Shown: one piece after another, positions 1-6,100 of the stretch
How positions within the stretch are numbered: the stretch's first letter is position 1
How the letters are laid out: every line of letters begins with the position of its first letter
Origin: Verrucomicrobiota bacterium
GTDB lineage: Bacteria; Verrucomicrobiota; Verrucomicrobiia; Limisphaerales; AV2
Reading direction: 5' to 3'
Assembly: GCA_003219675.1 (NCBI GenBank)
Contig: QHPW01000166.1
Location: 11,650 to 17,749, forward strand
Length of the DNA: 6,100 nt
Position numbers and translations under genes: made by a program
Notes under the pieces: model-generated
The model's input: only the letters and a program-made list of their open reading frames with translations
Told to the model about the DNA's origin: nothing
Database searches by the model: none

Positions 1-2094
1 TTTGGCGCCAGCCTGGAGCCGGAGGCCCTGGCGGATTTTGTCAAGACCCTTGACCAGGGCCACCTGCTGGAGCGGGAGGAAACCAAATCGAAGCACCGTC
101 CCCGAAAGCGCCGAAGAATTCAGGGGAATGTGTTTTATCTGATTTTCAACGTCTGTGATCCGAATCGCTTGTTTGACCGGCTTATCGGCAAGGTGCGATG
201 CTTTTTCACGCCCTGGTTCGTAGCCTTATCGGCGGCGACGATCTTTACGGCGTTCTGCGTCATGGTGTTCAACTGGGACGCCTTCAAACATGACCTTCCC
301 CGCCTGTACGCCTTTGCGACGATTCCCGCGGTTTGGGCGATCATTCTGCTGGTGACGACGGCCCACGAATTTGCACATGGTTTGACCTGCAAACGTTTCG
401 GCGGCGAAGTTCACGAGTTGGGTTTTCTGCTGCTTTTGCTCCAACCCTGCCTGTATTGCAATGTGAGCGACGCCTGGCTCTTTCCGCAAAAATCGAAGCG
501 ACTTTGGGTCTCTTTTGCGGGGCCGTATTTCGAACTTTTTCTCTGGGCACTGGCCGCGTTGGCCTGGCGGCTCACCGAGTCCGACACCTGGCTCAATTAT
601 GTGGCGCTGGCGGTGACGGCGACTTCCGGCGTCAAAACTCTCTTAAATTTCAACCCCCTCATCAAAATGGACGGTTATTATCTTTTGAGCGATGGCATTG
701 GCATCCACAATTTGAGGCGGAGGTCCTACGCCTACATCGGCGCGGGAATCAAAAGACTTTTCGGCGTGAAGACGCCGGTAGAGGCAACTCCCCGCGAAAA
801 GCGCATCTTTCTGGTCTATGGTTTGATCGCTTCCTCTTTCTCTTTCTGCGCTCTGGGTTACATGGTGTGGGTGCTCTCCAGTTTTCTGGTGGAGCGCAAC
901 CAGGGACTCAAGGCGCTTTTTATGGTTCTTTTCCTGATCGTCGCGAAAATCAGGCGGCGGCTGCTTCGATTGTTTCCCCAGGAATCAAAAGTCTGGTTCA
1001 AGGCGCTGAAGAAAGCATTCGTCGCGTTGAAACGGCCGGCCATGGTGCTCAGCACGCTGGCGGCTGCGTCGGCGGTCGCGTTCTATGTTGAGATGGAACT
1101 CAAGGTGACCGGGTCCTTCAGAGTATTGCCGCTTCACAACGCGGATGTTCGGGCCGAGGTCGAAGGAATCGTGGAGCAGGTTTTTGTGGATGAAGGCGAT
1201 GGCGTGCGCGCGGGTGATTTGATCGCGCGACTTTCCGACCGGGACAACCTGGCGGAACTGCGGAAAACCGAGGCGGCCATGGACGAGGCGCGCGCAAAGC
1301 TCCGACTGCTCGTGGCCGGGCCGAGGCCGGAGGAGATAGAAGTGGCGAAAGCGGACGTCGCCAGGGCCACAGAGGCGGTCCCATTCGCGATAAGCCGCCT
1401 GGAACGGGACAAGCGGTTGTATGACGAGAAGCTGGTTTCCAAACAGGAGGTGGAAGACAGCGAAGCGAATCTGGCCGCGAAGAATGGCGAGCTGGCTGCG
1501 GCGAAAACCAAACTCGAGGTCCTGCGGGCGGGGAGTCGCCAGGAAGATATTGACGCCACCCAAGCGGAGATCGCGCGCCTCGAAACGCAACGACGTTACC
1601 TGGAGGAACAAATCCGACTCGTCCGGATCGTCAGTCCCGCCTCGGGGACCGTCGCGACCCCCTCGCGTCAATTAAAGGAAATGGCCCGGCACCTCGTCAA
1701 GAAGGGAGACCTGATCGCCAAGGTCTTTGAAATGAAAACCATCGAAGCGGAGACCCCCGTGTCGGAGAAAGAGATCGCGGACGTGAAGGCAGGGCAGACA
1801 GTCGCACTCAAAGTCAGGGCTTACCCGGATTTGACCTTTTATGGGCAGGTGATTTCGATCGCCACCACCACCACCCAAACCAGCTCGGAAGGAAAAGAAG
1901 CTTCCTCGATTGCGGCGGAGGAGTTTTCGGGAAAAACGGTCCTGGTGACCACCCGGATTGACAACGGCGCGCTCCTGCTCAAACCCGGCATGACCGGGAG
2001 CGCGAAAATTCTCTGCGGCCGGCATCGCATCATCGATCTCATCGCGCGGCGGATTGCCCGCACGTTCAAGGTCGAATTCTGGTCGTGGTGGTAA
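1..2094 (+). CDS. PqqD-like/M50 metalloprotease/HlyD adaptor fusion (5' partial)
   Basis: Probable membrane-bound export component combining a site-2-protease-type zinc metalloprotease with a HlyD periplasmic adaptor. The frame is open from base 1, so the GTG at 130 is internal and the true start lies upstream; 697 codons are visible. Residues 1-28 look like the end of a PqqD-like domain. Several hydrophobic helices follow. The zinc motif HEFAH is at 364-378, a conserved-looking PCLYCNVSDAW stretch comes about 25 residues later, and the second M50 motif, NFNPLIKMDGYY, is at 646-681. A last membrane helix (about 1040-1090) leads into a lipoyl half-motif (about 1144-1245), a long Glu/Ala/Lys/Arg-rich coiled coil (about 1245-1620), the second lipoyl half (VSPASGTV, about 1630) and a beta-barrel-like part. 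The C-terminus, VEFWSWW, resembles that of related M50-HlyD proteins as I remember them. Proteolysis is inferred from the intact motifs; the substrate is unknown. The fusion call is firm, the PqqD label weaker. Confidence 0.88.
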   Translation, partial: FGASLEPEALADFVKTLDQGHLLEREETKSKHRPRKRRRIQGNVFYLIFNVCDPNRLFDRLIGKVRCFFTPWFVALSAATIFTAFCVMVFNWDAFKHDLPRLYAFATIPAVWAIILLVTTAHEFAHGLTCKRFGGEVHELGFLLLLLQPCLYCNVSDAWLFPQKSKRLWVSFAGPYFELFLWALAALAWRLTESDTWLNYVALAVTATSGVKTLLNFNPLIKMDGYYLLSDGIGIHNLRRRSYAYIGAGIKRLFGVKTPVEATPREKRIFLVYGLIASSFSFCALGYMVWVLSSFLVERNQGLKALFMVLFLIVAKIRRRLLRLFPQESKVWFKALKKAFVALKRPAMVLSTLAAASAVAFYVEMELKVTGSFRVLPLHNADVRAEVEGIVEQVFVDEGDGVRAGDLIARLSDRDNLAELRKTEAAMDEARAKLRLLVAGPRPEEIEVAKADVARATEAVPFAISRLERDKRLYDEKLVSKQEVEDSEANLAAKNGELAAAKTKLEVLRAGSRQEDIDATQAEIARLETQRRYLEEQIRLVRIVSPASGTVATPSRQLKEMARHLVKKGDLIAKVFEMKTIEAETPVSEKEIADVKAGQTVALKVRAYPDLTFYGQVISIATTTTQTSSEGKEASSIAAEEFSGKTVLVTTRIDNGALLLKPGMTGSAKILCGRHRIIDLIARRIARTFKVEFWSWW

Positions 2095-2119
2095 GGCAAT
2101 GGAAAAAACAGGCGCGCTT

Positions 2120-2130
2120 GGAAAGGTGGA
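2120..2130 (+). promoter_or_regulatory. Ribosome binding site for the gene at 2134
   Basis: GGAAAGGTGGA contains AAAGG at 2122-2126, 7 bases before the ATG at 2134. It supports that start. It lies in the 39-base gap after the preceding stop codon, where no terminator hairpin is visible, so co-transcription with the M50-HlyD gene is likely. Confidence 0.55.
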
Positions 2131-2133
2131 ACT

Positions 2134-2394
2134 ATGATTGCGGATGTCACGATGTTTGAAACGGAACCCGAGGAACAGACCGAACGCAAAACCATCCCCG
2201 TCACGAACGGGGACGAGGCCGACGACAACGTTTACCTGATGGGCCGCCCGCCGCTGGGAAAGTTTCTTCGTTTTATGGCCCACGAGGCCGCGAACCGTGA
2301 GTCGATCGATCAGGGAGCGCTGACCGACGAATGGCGCGCCGCTCACAATCACATCCGGACTCTCCGCACCTGGAACCCCTTAGCGCCGAGTTGA
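2134..2394 (+). CDS. N-terminal piece of split ParB-like conserved protein
   Basis: Eighty-six codons from an ATG with a good ribosome binding site, ending at TGA 2392-2394. The first 30 or so residues are acidic and probably disordered (ETEPEEQTERK, NGDEADDN). A better-ordered stretch follows with VYLMGRPPLGKFLRFM and LTDEWRAAHNHIRTL, which reads like the start of a folded domain, not a complete small protein. The last 8 or so residues (RTWNPLAPS) look out of frame. The reading continues sensibly one frame over in the ORF that overlaps it by 64 bases, so I read this as the front of one protein of about 310 residues interrupted by a frameshift. A separate small gene coupled through the TGATG overlap at 2392-2396 is the alternative. 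No function is assigned to this part. Confidence 0.6.
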   Translation: MIADVTMFETEPEEQTERKTIPVTNGDEADDNVYLMGRPPLGKFLRFMAHEAANRESIDQGALTDEWRAAHNHIRTLRTWNPLAPS

Positions 2395-3068
2395 TGAAAG
2401 ACCCGCTGATTGTCAACGGGTTCAACACCGTGCCGACCAACATCGGGATGGTCGAGTTGGACCGGATGGTCGTCTATCAAAAGCACATCGATCTGGCGCA
2501 CGTCCGCAAGTTGAAAGAGAAGCTCGGTCCGGCGCCGACCGATGAAGAAATTTTTCGAACCTGCCTGTCTGTCGACCACCCGATGCCACCCGTCAAATGG
2601 TCCCGCGCTCATCGCGACACCTACGTGTTCATGTCGCCCTCAAACGATCTGCGGTTTCTCGGCACCATGCGGCTGAAGCCCAACCATATCAAGGATTACC
2701 CTCCGCCGGGCACGCTCGTGGGCGTGATTGGAATCGCCGTTGGGTTCGGGTCCAATTTCCTGAACGCCATCTACGCGGAAAACCGCCTGGTTCTCCACAA
2801 CGGCAGCCATCGCGCCTATGCCCTCCGGGATTTGGGCGTCACCCATGTCCCTTGCATCATTCAATATGTCTCTTCGCGCGAGGAGCTGGATGTCGTTGCC
2901 TCCGGAGACCTGGCGGACCATCCCGATCTTTATCTGAGAAACCCGCGGCCGTCGATGCTGAAGGACTACTTCGACCCGAAGCTGCGCAAAATAATTCCTA
3001 TTCATCGCCGCGTGCGCCAGGTGACCGTCAAATTCGCAACCGACGACGCGTATGTTCCCGCGGTGTGA
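2331..3068 (+). CDS. C-terminal piece of split protein, possible ParB/Srx-like fold
   Basis: Main body of the split protein, read in the frame one base back from the piece at 2134. Coding sense starts near LEPLSAELMKDPL (about 2367 onward); the ATG at 2331 is probably not a real start because its first 12 residues are shadow sequence. If translated separately, the ATG at 2394, which shares its A with the upstream TGA, is the likelier start (224 residues). Visible segments are NGFNTVPT, VELDRMVVYQKHIDL, MPPVKWSRAHRD, FLGTMRLKPNHIKDYPPPG, then NGSHRAYALRDLGVTHVPC (from 2799), then PRPSMLKDYFDPKLRK near the end. The asparagine-glycine-x-His-Arg followed by a helix and 'G.THVPC' recalls the ParB/sulfiredoxin-like nucleotide-binding fold. 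That likeness is an inference from motif shape. There is no signal peptide or membrane segment, so it is probably cytoplasmic. Its place beside an M50-HlyD gene suggests an accessory role in that export system. Confidence 0.7.
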   Translation: MARRSQSHPDSPHLEPLSAELMKDPLIVNGFNTVPTNIGMVELDRMVVYQKHIDLAHVRKLKEKLGPAPTDEEIFRTCLSVDHPMPPVKWSRAHRDTYVFMSPSNDLRFLGTMRLKPNHIKDYPPPGTLVGVIGIAVGFGSNFLNAIYAENRLVLHNGSHRAYALRDLGVTHVPCIIQYVSSREELDVVASGDLADHPDLYLRNPRPSMLKDYFDPKLRKIIPIHRRVRQVTVKFATDDAYVPAV

Positions 3069-3532
3069 GCGGTGGGGGGACGGGAGGCCCACGAAAAAGA
3101 GAATCATACGGTATCGCTCCGACGTTTTTTCGGGTCATCACCCCAGTTTACAGTCTGGGTTTGCGGTTATAAAAAGACATCAGGTTCCAGCGATGTGTCC
3201 GCTTGCTGTTTGAAATCGCACGGCCCCTTCGAGGACGCTTGCGAGCGACGCGTTCATAACGTCGTAAAAGCATCCTCTTTGAAAGCAGTGGGTTTTTCTA
3301 CCCGCGGTATTTCAGGTTTTCACCCCGCTATCGGCCTTCGGCGCCCTGGCTAACATGATCAGTGTGTTGGCTGGTGGATTAGACGGATCAGAATGAAATC
3401 TTGCATGCAGATGGAGCGCTACGGGACACGAATAACCTCCAGCCTGGCGAAACAGCGTTGGCCGGGCGGTTCACAAGTTTTGGGGGGCGGGCCGAAACAA
3501 CTCCTGTTGGTTGACGGCTGCCCTCCCTCCAT

Positions 3533-3567
3533 CCCGGGACCTGAGGTATGTATGTTCAGGTCCCGGG
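3533..3567. repeat. Perfect 12-bp inverted repeat (hairpin)
   Basis: The left arm CCCGGGACCTGA (3533-3544) and right arm TCAGGTCCCGGG (3556-3567) are exact reverse complements around an 11-base loop. The stem is GC-rich and would be stable in RNA. No T-tract follows, so it is not a classical intrinsic terminator for the + strand, and the minus-strand reading has none either. It lies 109 bases before the subtilase start. It could be an mRNA leader structure, an operator for a dimeric regulator, or one copy of a dispersed palindromic repeat. Confidence 0.75.
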
Positions 3568-3660
3568 CGCCCAAATTACAGAGACAAGCCATGCGAAAGA
3601 TCGCGTTGGAGACAACCTCGGAACATCAGCAACAGCAACCCAGACACACTGAAACTGAGA

Positions 3661-3665
3661 AAGGA
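3661..3665 (+). promoter_or_regulatory. Probable ribosome binding site of the subtilase
   Basis: AAGGA lies 11 bases before the ATG at 3677, slightly longer than ideal spacing. It supports that ATG as the start, which also places the signal peptide correctly at the N-terminus. Confidence 0.45.
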
Positions 3666-3676
3666 CGGGTGAGTTT

Positions 3677-5083
3677 ATGACATTGCGTCGGTCATCCTCA
3701 TTGCGCACGACCGGAAGCACGGTCGGAAAATTGTGGACCGCAAGAGTGCGGCCGGGTCTTGGAGTGTTATTGACGGCGGTTTTTATACAGTCGGTGCCAT
3801 CGGCTCCAACGCCGCCTCCCGGTGGCCCGGTGTTGGATTCCTCTCAATTTCATTTCCGTGTTTCAGGCGCGCCGGGCGCCGCCTATGTTGTGGAAGCCAG
3901 CGCTGATTTCGTCGAGTGGACTCCTGTTTTTACCAACACCGTCTCCAGCACCGGTTACTTTGATTTTGTTGAGACGCAGGCGGGGAATTTCCCACAACGC
4001 TTTTATCGGACAGTGCCTTCCCTGGGTCCTTCGCAGCATCCTCTGGACGGCTTTCGGCAGGATAGAATCCTGGTCAAACCCAGGAGTGGAGCGGTGTTGG
4101 GCACGCTGGCCACTTTGCACCGGTCGCTGGGGACACAAATCCTGCAGGCCTATCCCAACGTGGGCAATTTGCAGGTGGTAAGAGTGCCTGCAACGTCCAG
4201 CCTCTCCGATCTGATCACGAGTTATCGCCAGAACGGCGCCGTCGAATACGCCGAGCTGGATTATCAGGTGCAGACCCTGCAGGCGCCCAATGATTTTCGT
4301 TACAACGACGATTCACTCTGGGGATTGCACAACACCGGCATTTATGGCGGCAAACCCGGCGCGGACATTCACGCGCAGGACGCTTGGGACATTCGCAACG
4401 ACGCGGCTAACATCATCGTTGCGGTCATTGATACAGGAATGCGTTACACGCACGAAGATTTAGCCCCCAATGTGTGGGTCAATCCCGGTGAGATCCCCGG
4501 CAACGGGATCGATGACGATGGCGACGGTTACGTGGACGACGTTCATGGCATCAACGCGATGAACAACACCGGCGACCCTATGGACGATCACGGCCACGGC
4601 ACCCACGTCAGCGGCACCATTGGCGGCGTAGGAAACAATGAGGTCGGCGTGGTGGGGGTGGCCTGGAAAGTGCAAATCATGGCGTGCAAATTTCTGGACT
4701 CCACCGGAAATGGTTTCATCTCCGACGCGGTGAAGTGCATTGATTACGCACCACCTTCACCTCCCAGGCCCTTCGTGACGCGATCGACAGCGCGCGCCAG
4801 GCCGGCATCATTTGGGTCGCCGCCGCCGGAAACTCGTCGGAAGATAACGCCGTGGATCCGATTTATCCGGCCAGCTACGATCTCGACAACATCATTTCCG
4901 TCGCCGCCACGACCCGAACCGATGATCTCGCCTTCTTTTCCAATTACGGCGCGACCACCGTGGAGCTTGGCGCGCCGGGTGCAGCCATTTTCTCCTGCTG
5001 GAACGGGTCCGACAGTGATTACCGTTATTATGATGGGACTTCAATGGCCGCGCCGCACGTCACCGGCACCTGCGCGCTGCTGA
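3677..5083 (+). CDS. Subtilase N-terminal piece: signal, prodomain, Asp and His of the triad
   Basis: Real coding extends from residue 1 to about residue 358 (base 4750); the remaining 110 residues to the TGA at 5081-5083 are out-of-frame, proline/arginine-rich sequence. Residues 26-43 are the hydrophobic core of a signal peptide with a long basic n-region and a plausible cleavage after VPSA. Residues 58-113 form a beta-rich module (VEASADFVEWTPV, NFPQRFYRTV) that I associate with secreted proteins of Verrucomicrobiota. Residues 129-199 look like a subtilase propeptide (RILVKPRSG to VEYAELDYQVQ). The catalytic domain begins near 205: Asp252 in AVIDTGM, an acidic calcium-loop-like insert at 279-288 (DDDGDGYVDD), and His307 in HGHGTHVSGT. 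It runs normally to AVKCIDYA, where the frame is lost. Such a product would lack the catalytic serine. Confidence 0.75.
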   Translation: MTLRRSSSLRTTGSTVGKLWTARVRPGLGVLLTAVFIQSVPSAPTPPPGGPVLDSSQFHFRVSGAPGAAYVVEASADFVEWTPVFTNTVSSTGYFDFVETQAGNFPQRFYRTVPSLGPSQHPLDGFRQDRILVKPRSGAVLGTLATLHRSLGTQILQAYPNVGNLQVVRVPATSSLSDLITSYRQNGAVEYAELDYQVQTLQAPNDFRYNDDSLWGLHNTGIYGGKPGADIHAQDAWDIRNDAANIIVAVIDTGMRYTHEDLAPNVWVNPGEIPGNGIDDDGDGYVDDVHGINAMNNTGDPMDDHGHGTHVSGTIGGVGNNEVGVVGVAWKVQIMACKFLDSTGNGFISDAVKCIDYAPPSPPRPFVTRSTARARPASFGSPPPETRRKITPWIRFIRPATISTTSFPSPPRPEPMISPSFPITARPPWSLARRVQPFSPAGTGPTVITVIMMGLQWPRRTSPAPARC

Positions 5084-5394
5084 TGGCCCATTTTCCCAAC
5101 GATAACTATCAACAAATCATCAACCGCATTTTGTCCAGCGTCGATCCGTTGCCGAGTCTGGCGGGGAAATGCAGAAGCGGTGGCCGGCTTAATCTGCTCA
5201 AGGCGCTGGGCGGATCGACCCCTCCGCCGCCTCAGAAACCAACGATCACCGTTGTCGCCACGGATGCCAACGCTGCTGAACAGGGTGCGGACACCGGCAC
5301 CTTCACCGTCAGCCGCACCGGCGGCACCTCGGCCGCCCTGACAGTGCATTTCACCCTCGGCGGCACCGCCCAGAACGGTGCGGACTGCCGGTAG
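4750..5394 (+). CDS. Subtilase middle piece: catalytic Ser and first Calx-beta half
   Basis: Continuation of the protease in another frame, open after the TGA at 4741-4743. It has no credible start of its own; the GTG at 4852 lies inside the catalytic domain and has no ribosome binding site I can see. It begins TTFTSQALRDAIDSARQAG, then WVAAAGNSS (oxyanion Asn 4831-4833), YPASYDLDNIISVAATT, and GTSMAAPHVTGTCALLMAHF with the nucleophile Ser at 5041-5043. The domain ends at RLNLLKALGG, followed by a proline-rich linker and the first half of Calx-beta repeat 1. It stops at the TAG at 5392-5394. The domain order matches the usual subtilase fold, which is why I join it to the piece beginning at 3677. 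Confidence 0.65.
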   Translation, partial: TTFTSQALRDAIDSARQAGIIWVAAAGNSSEDNAVDPIYPASYDLDNIISVAATTRTDDLAFFSNYGATTVELGAPGAAIFSCWNGSDSDYRYYDGTSMAAPHVTGTCALLMAHFPNDNYQQIINRILSSVDPLPSLAGKCRSGGRLNLLKALGGSTPPPPQKPTITVVATDANAAEQGADTGTFTVSRTGGTSAALTVHFTLGGTAQNGADCR

Positions 5395-6100
5395 TCGTGC
5401 ACGTCGGTGACGATTGCGGCCGGCACGACCTCGGCGACCGTGACCGTGATGCCGATAGACGACACCCAGGTGGAGCAGAATGAGACGGTGGTCCTCACAA
5501 TCTCCGCGGACGCCGCCTATAACGTCGGTTCACCCGCCAGCGCAACTGTCACCATCGCGGACGACGATCAGCCCCCGGCGGAGATACCGATCGTGACCGT
5601 CGCGGCAGCCGATTCCAACGCTTCTGAACAGGGGCCGGATTCGGGTACCTTTACCATCACGCGCACCGGTGACACTGGGTCGGCATTGGCGGTGAACTAC
5701 GCGCTGGGCGGCACTGCCCAGAATGGGACGGATTATCAGCAACTGGGGACGTCGCTGACCATTCCTGCCGGCGCCTCATCGGCCACGGTCACGGTGACGC
5801 CGATTGATGATTCGGCAGTGGAAGGCGACGAAACGGTTATCCTCACGTTGTCGGCCAACGCAGCCTACGCGGTCGGCTCTCCTTCCAGCGCAACGGTGAG
5901 CATTGCGGATAACGACCAACCGCCGCCACAGAAACCCTCGGTCACGGTCGTCGCCACTGATATGCTGGCGTCGGAACCGGGCGCGGACACGGGCACATTC
6001 ACTTTCTACCGCAACGACAGTTCGTCGGCGCCGCTGACCGTCTATTATTCCGTCGGCGGCACGGCGCAGAGCGGGGTTGATTACCGGAGACTTCCCGGTT
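5239..6100 (+). repeat. Three tandem Calx-beta repeats, period 348 bp (third partial)
   Basis: Repeat starts fall at 5239, 5587 and 5935, exactly 348 bp (116 residues) apart. Each unit has the pattern VTV.A.D..A.E.G.D.GTF, GGTAQ.G.DY, SATVTV.PIDD, E..ETV.LT, AAY.VGSP.SATV.IADDDQPP. This matches Calx-beta domains, calcium-binding beta-sandwiches found in many large secreted or adhesin-like proteins. Units are separated by proline-rich linkers (PPPPQKP, QPPAEIP, QPPPQKP). Repeat 1 carries the TAG stop; repeat 3 runs past the window end, so the full repeat number is unknown. Confidence 0.85.
5395..6100 (+). CDS. Subtilase C-terminal piece: Calx-beta repeats (3' partial)
   Basis: Same frame as the middle piece and open to the window edge with no further stop. 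It holds the second half of Calx-beta repeat 1, all of repeat 2 and half of repeat 3. There is no start signal with a ribosome binding site; it makes sense only as read-through of the TAG or as the remnant of a longer gene. Coding character (repeat conservation, no indels) is intact. Confidence 0.6.

Larger units (their letters stand above)
3069..3676. other. Intergenic region without a convincing gene
   Basis: About 600 bases between the ParB-like gene and the subtilase. Two short + strand ORFs (3072-3353 and 3393-3680) lack recognisable motifs, good ribosome binding sites or sensible composition, and I do not call them. The region holds several small inverted repeats: CCCAG/CTGGG at 3142-3159, a 6-bp stem with one wobble at 3288-3305 (loop TTTTCT), CGACG/CGTCG at 3246-3264, and the strong palindrome at 3533-3567. 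A T6 run sits at 3125-3130, with only weak pairing before it, so no terminator is called. I find no clear sigma-70-type promoter with proper spacing. The subtilase promoter should lie in this interval. Confidence 0.6.
3677..6100 (+). pseudogene. Secreted subtilisin-like protease with Calx-beta repeats, broken (3' partial)
   Basis: One ancestral gene for an exported S8 serine protease, now in three pieces. In order it encodes a signal peptide, a small beta-rich module, an inhibitor/propeptide domain, a subtilisin catalytic domain, a proline-rich linker (STPPPPQKP) and at least three Calx-beta repeats running off the window. The catalytic triad is present but divided between frames: Asp (GAT 4430-4432) and His (CAC 4595-4597) in the first frame, and Ser (TCA 5041-5043, GTSMAAPH) one frame over, with the oxyanion-hole Asn at 4831-4833. 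Lesion 1, near 4750, changes frame and lacks the expected substrate-binding strand. Lesion 2 is an in-frame TAG at 5392-5394. If both are real, no active full-length protease can be made. Both could instead be assembly errors. Confidence 0.7.

Noticed and set aside
985..1671. Long minus-strand ORF of 228 codons opposite the HlyD part
   Set aside because: It is the antisense shadow of a well-supported coding region; its composition (many Arg, Pro, Phe) is typical of an antisense frame in GC-rich DNA.
1861..1875. Short ACC triplet run in the M50-HlyD gene
   Set aside because: It only encodes a few threonines in a beta-barrel loop and is too short to be a meaningful microsatellite.
3088..3134. 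Possible terminator: A-run 3094-3098 facing T-run 3125-3130 with flanking GC pairs
   Set aside because: The stem needs a bulge and a 27-base loop, and the T6 tract forms part of the stem, not a tail; too weak to call.
3147..3173. Promoter-like TTTACA and TATAAA
   Set aside because: The spacer is 15 bases, shorter than the usual 16-18, and the site lies 500 bases before the next gene, so chance is the better explanation.
3072..3353. 93-codon + strand ORF after the ParB-like gene
   Set aside because: It starts 3 bases after the preceding stop without its own ribosome binding site and has no domain-like pattern.
3393..3680. 95-codon + strand ORF whose stop overlaps the subtilase ATG (ATGA)
   Set aside because: The overlap could suggest translational coupling, but the ORF contains the perfect palindrome, has no recognisable motif, no good ribosome binding site and odd composition; it is most likely a chance ORF in the leader.

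Overview
This window looks like chromosomal DNA of a GC-rich Gram-negative bacterium. The best guess is Verrucomicrobiota, of the Pedosphaera/Limisphaerales type. That guess rests on the subtilase, which has a secreted-protein module common in that group (motif 'VEAS.DFVEWTPV...NFP.RFYR') next to its signal peptide, and on the Calx-beta repeats that follow the catalytic domain. It is an inference from remembered family patterns, not from a search. All supported genes are on the + strand.

Layout. (1) 1-2094: the 3' part of a large fusion protein that runs in from upstream. It has the end of a probable PqqD-like domain, an M50-type membrane zinc-metalloprotease domain (HEFAH and NFNPLIKMDG motifs) and a HlyD-type periplasmic adaptor. 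(2) 2134-3068: a downstream gene in the same direction, 39 bases later and probably in the same operon. It encodes a soluble protein whose C-terminal half resembles a ParB/sulfiredoxin-like fold. It is split into two overlapping frames (2134-2394 and 2331-3068), most simply by a small deletion near 2350-2391, although a TGATG stop/start overlap leaves translational coupling open. (3) 3069-3676: about 600 bases with no convincing gene, containing a perfect 12-bp inverted repeat at 3533-3567. (4) 3677 to the window end: a secreted subtilisin-like protease gene with C-terminal Calx-beta repeats of exactly 116 residues. It is broken twice: a frameshift with apparent loss of about 13 codons near 4750, and an in-frame TAG at 5392-5394. 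The reading frame continues past the TAG to the window edge.

How the genes relate. The M50-HlyD protein and its neighbour probably form part of an envelope export system, whose other parts (outer-membrane factor, ABC or other HlyD subunits) would lie upstream. The subtilase appears to be a separate unit with its own leader. Three reading-frame lesions in 6.1 kb mean either that two of the three genes are decaying or that the assembly has errors; this cannot be decided from the window. I see no RNA genes, CRISPR arrays, transposases or IS ends.
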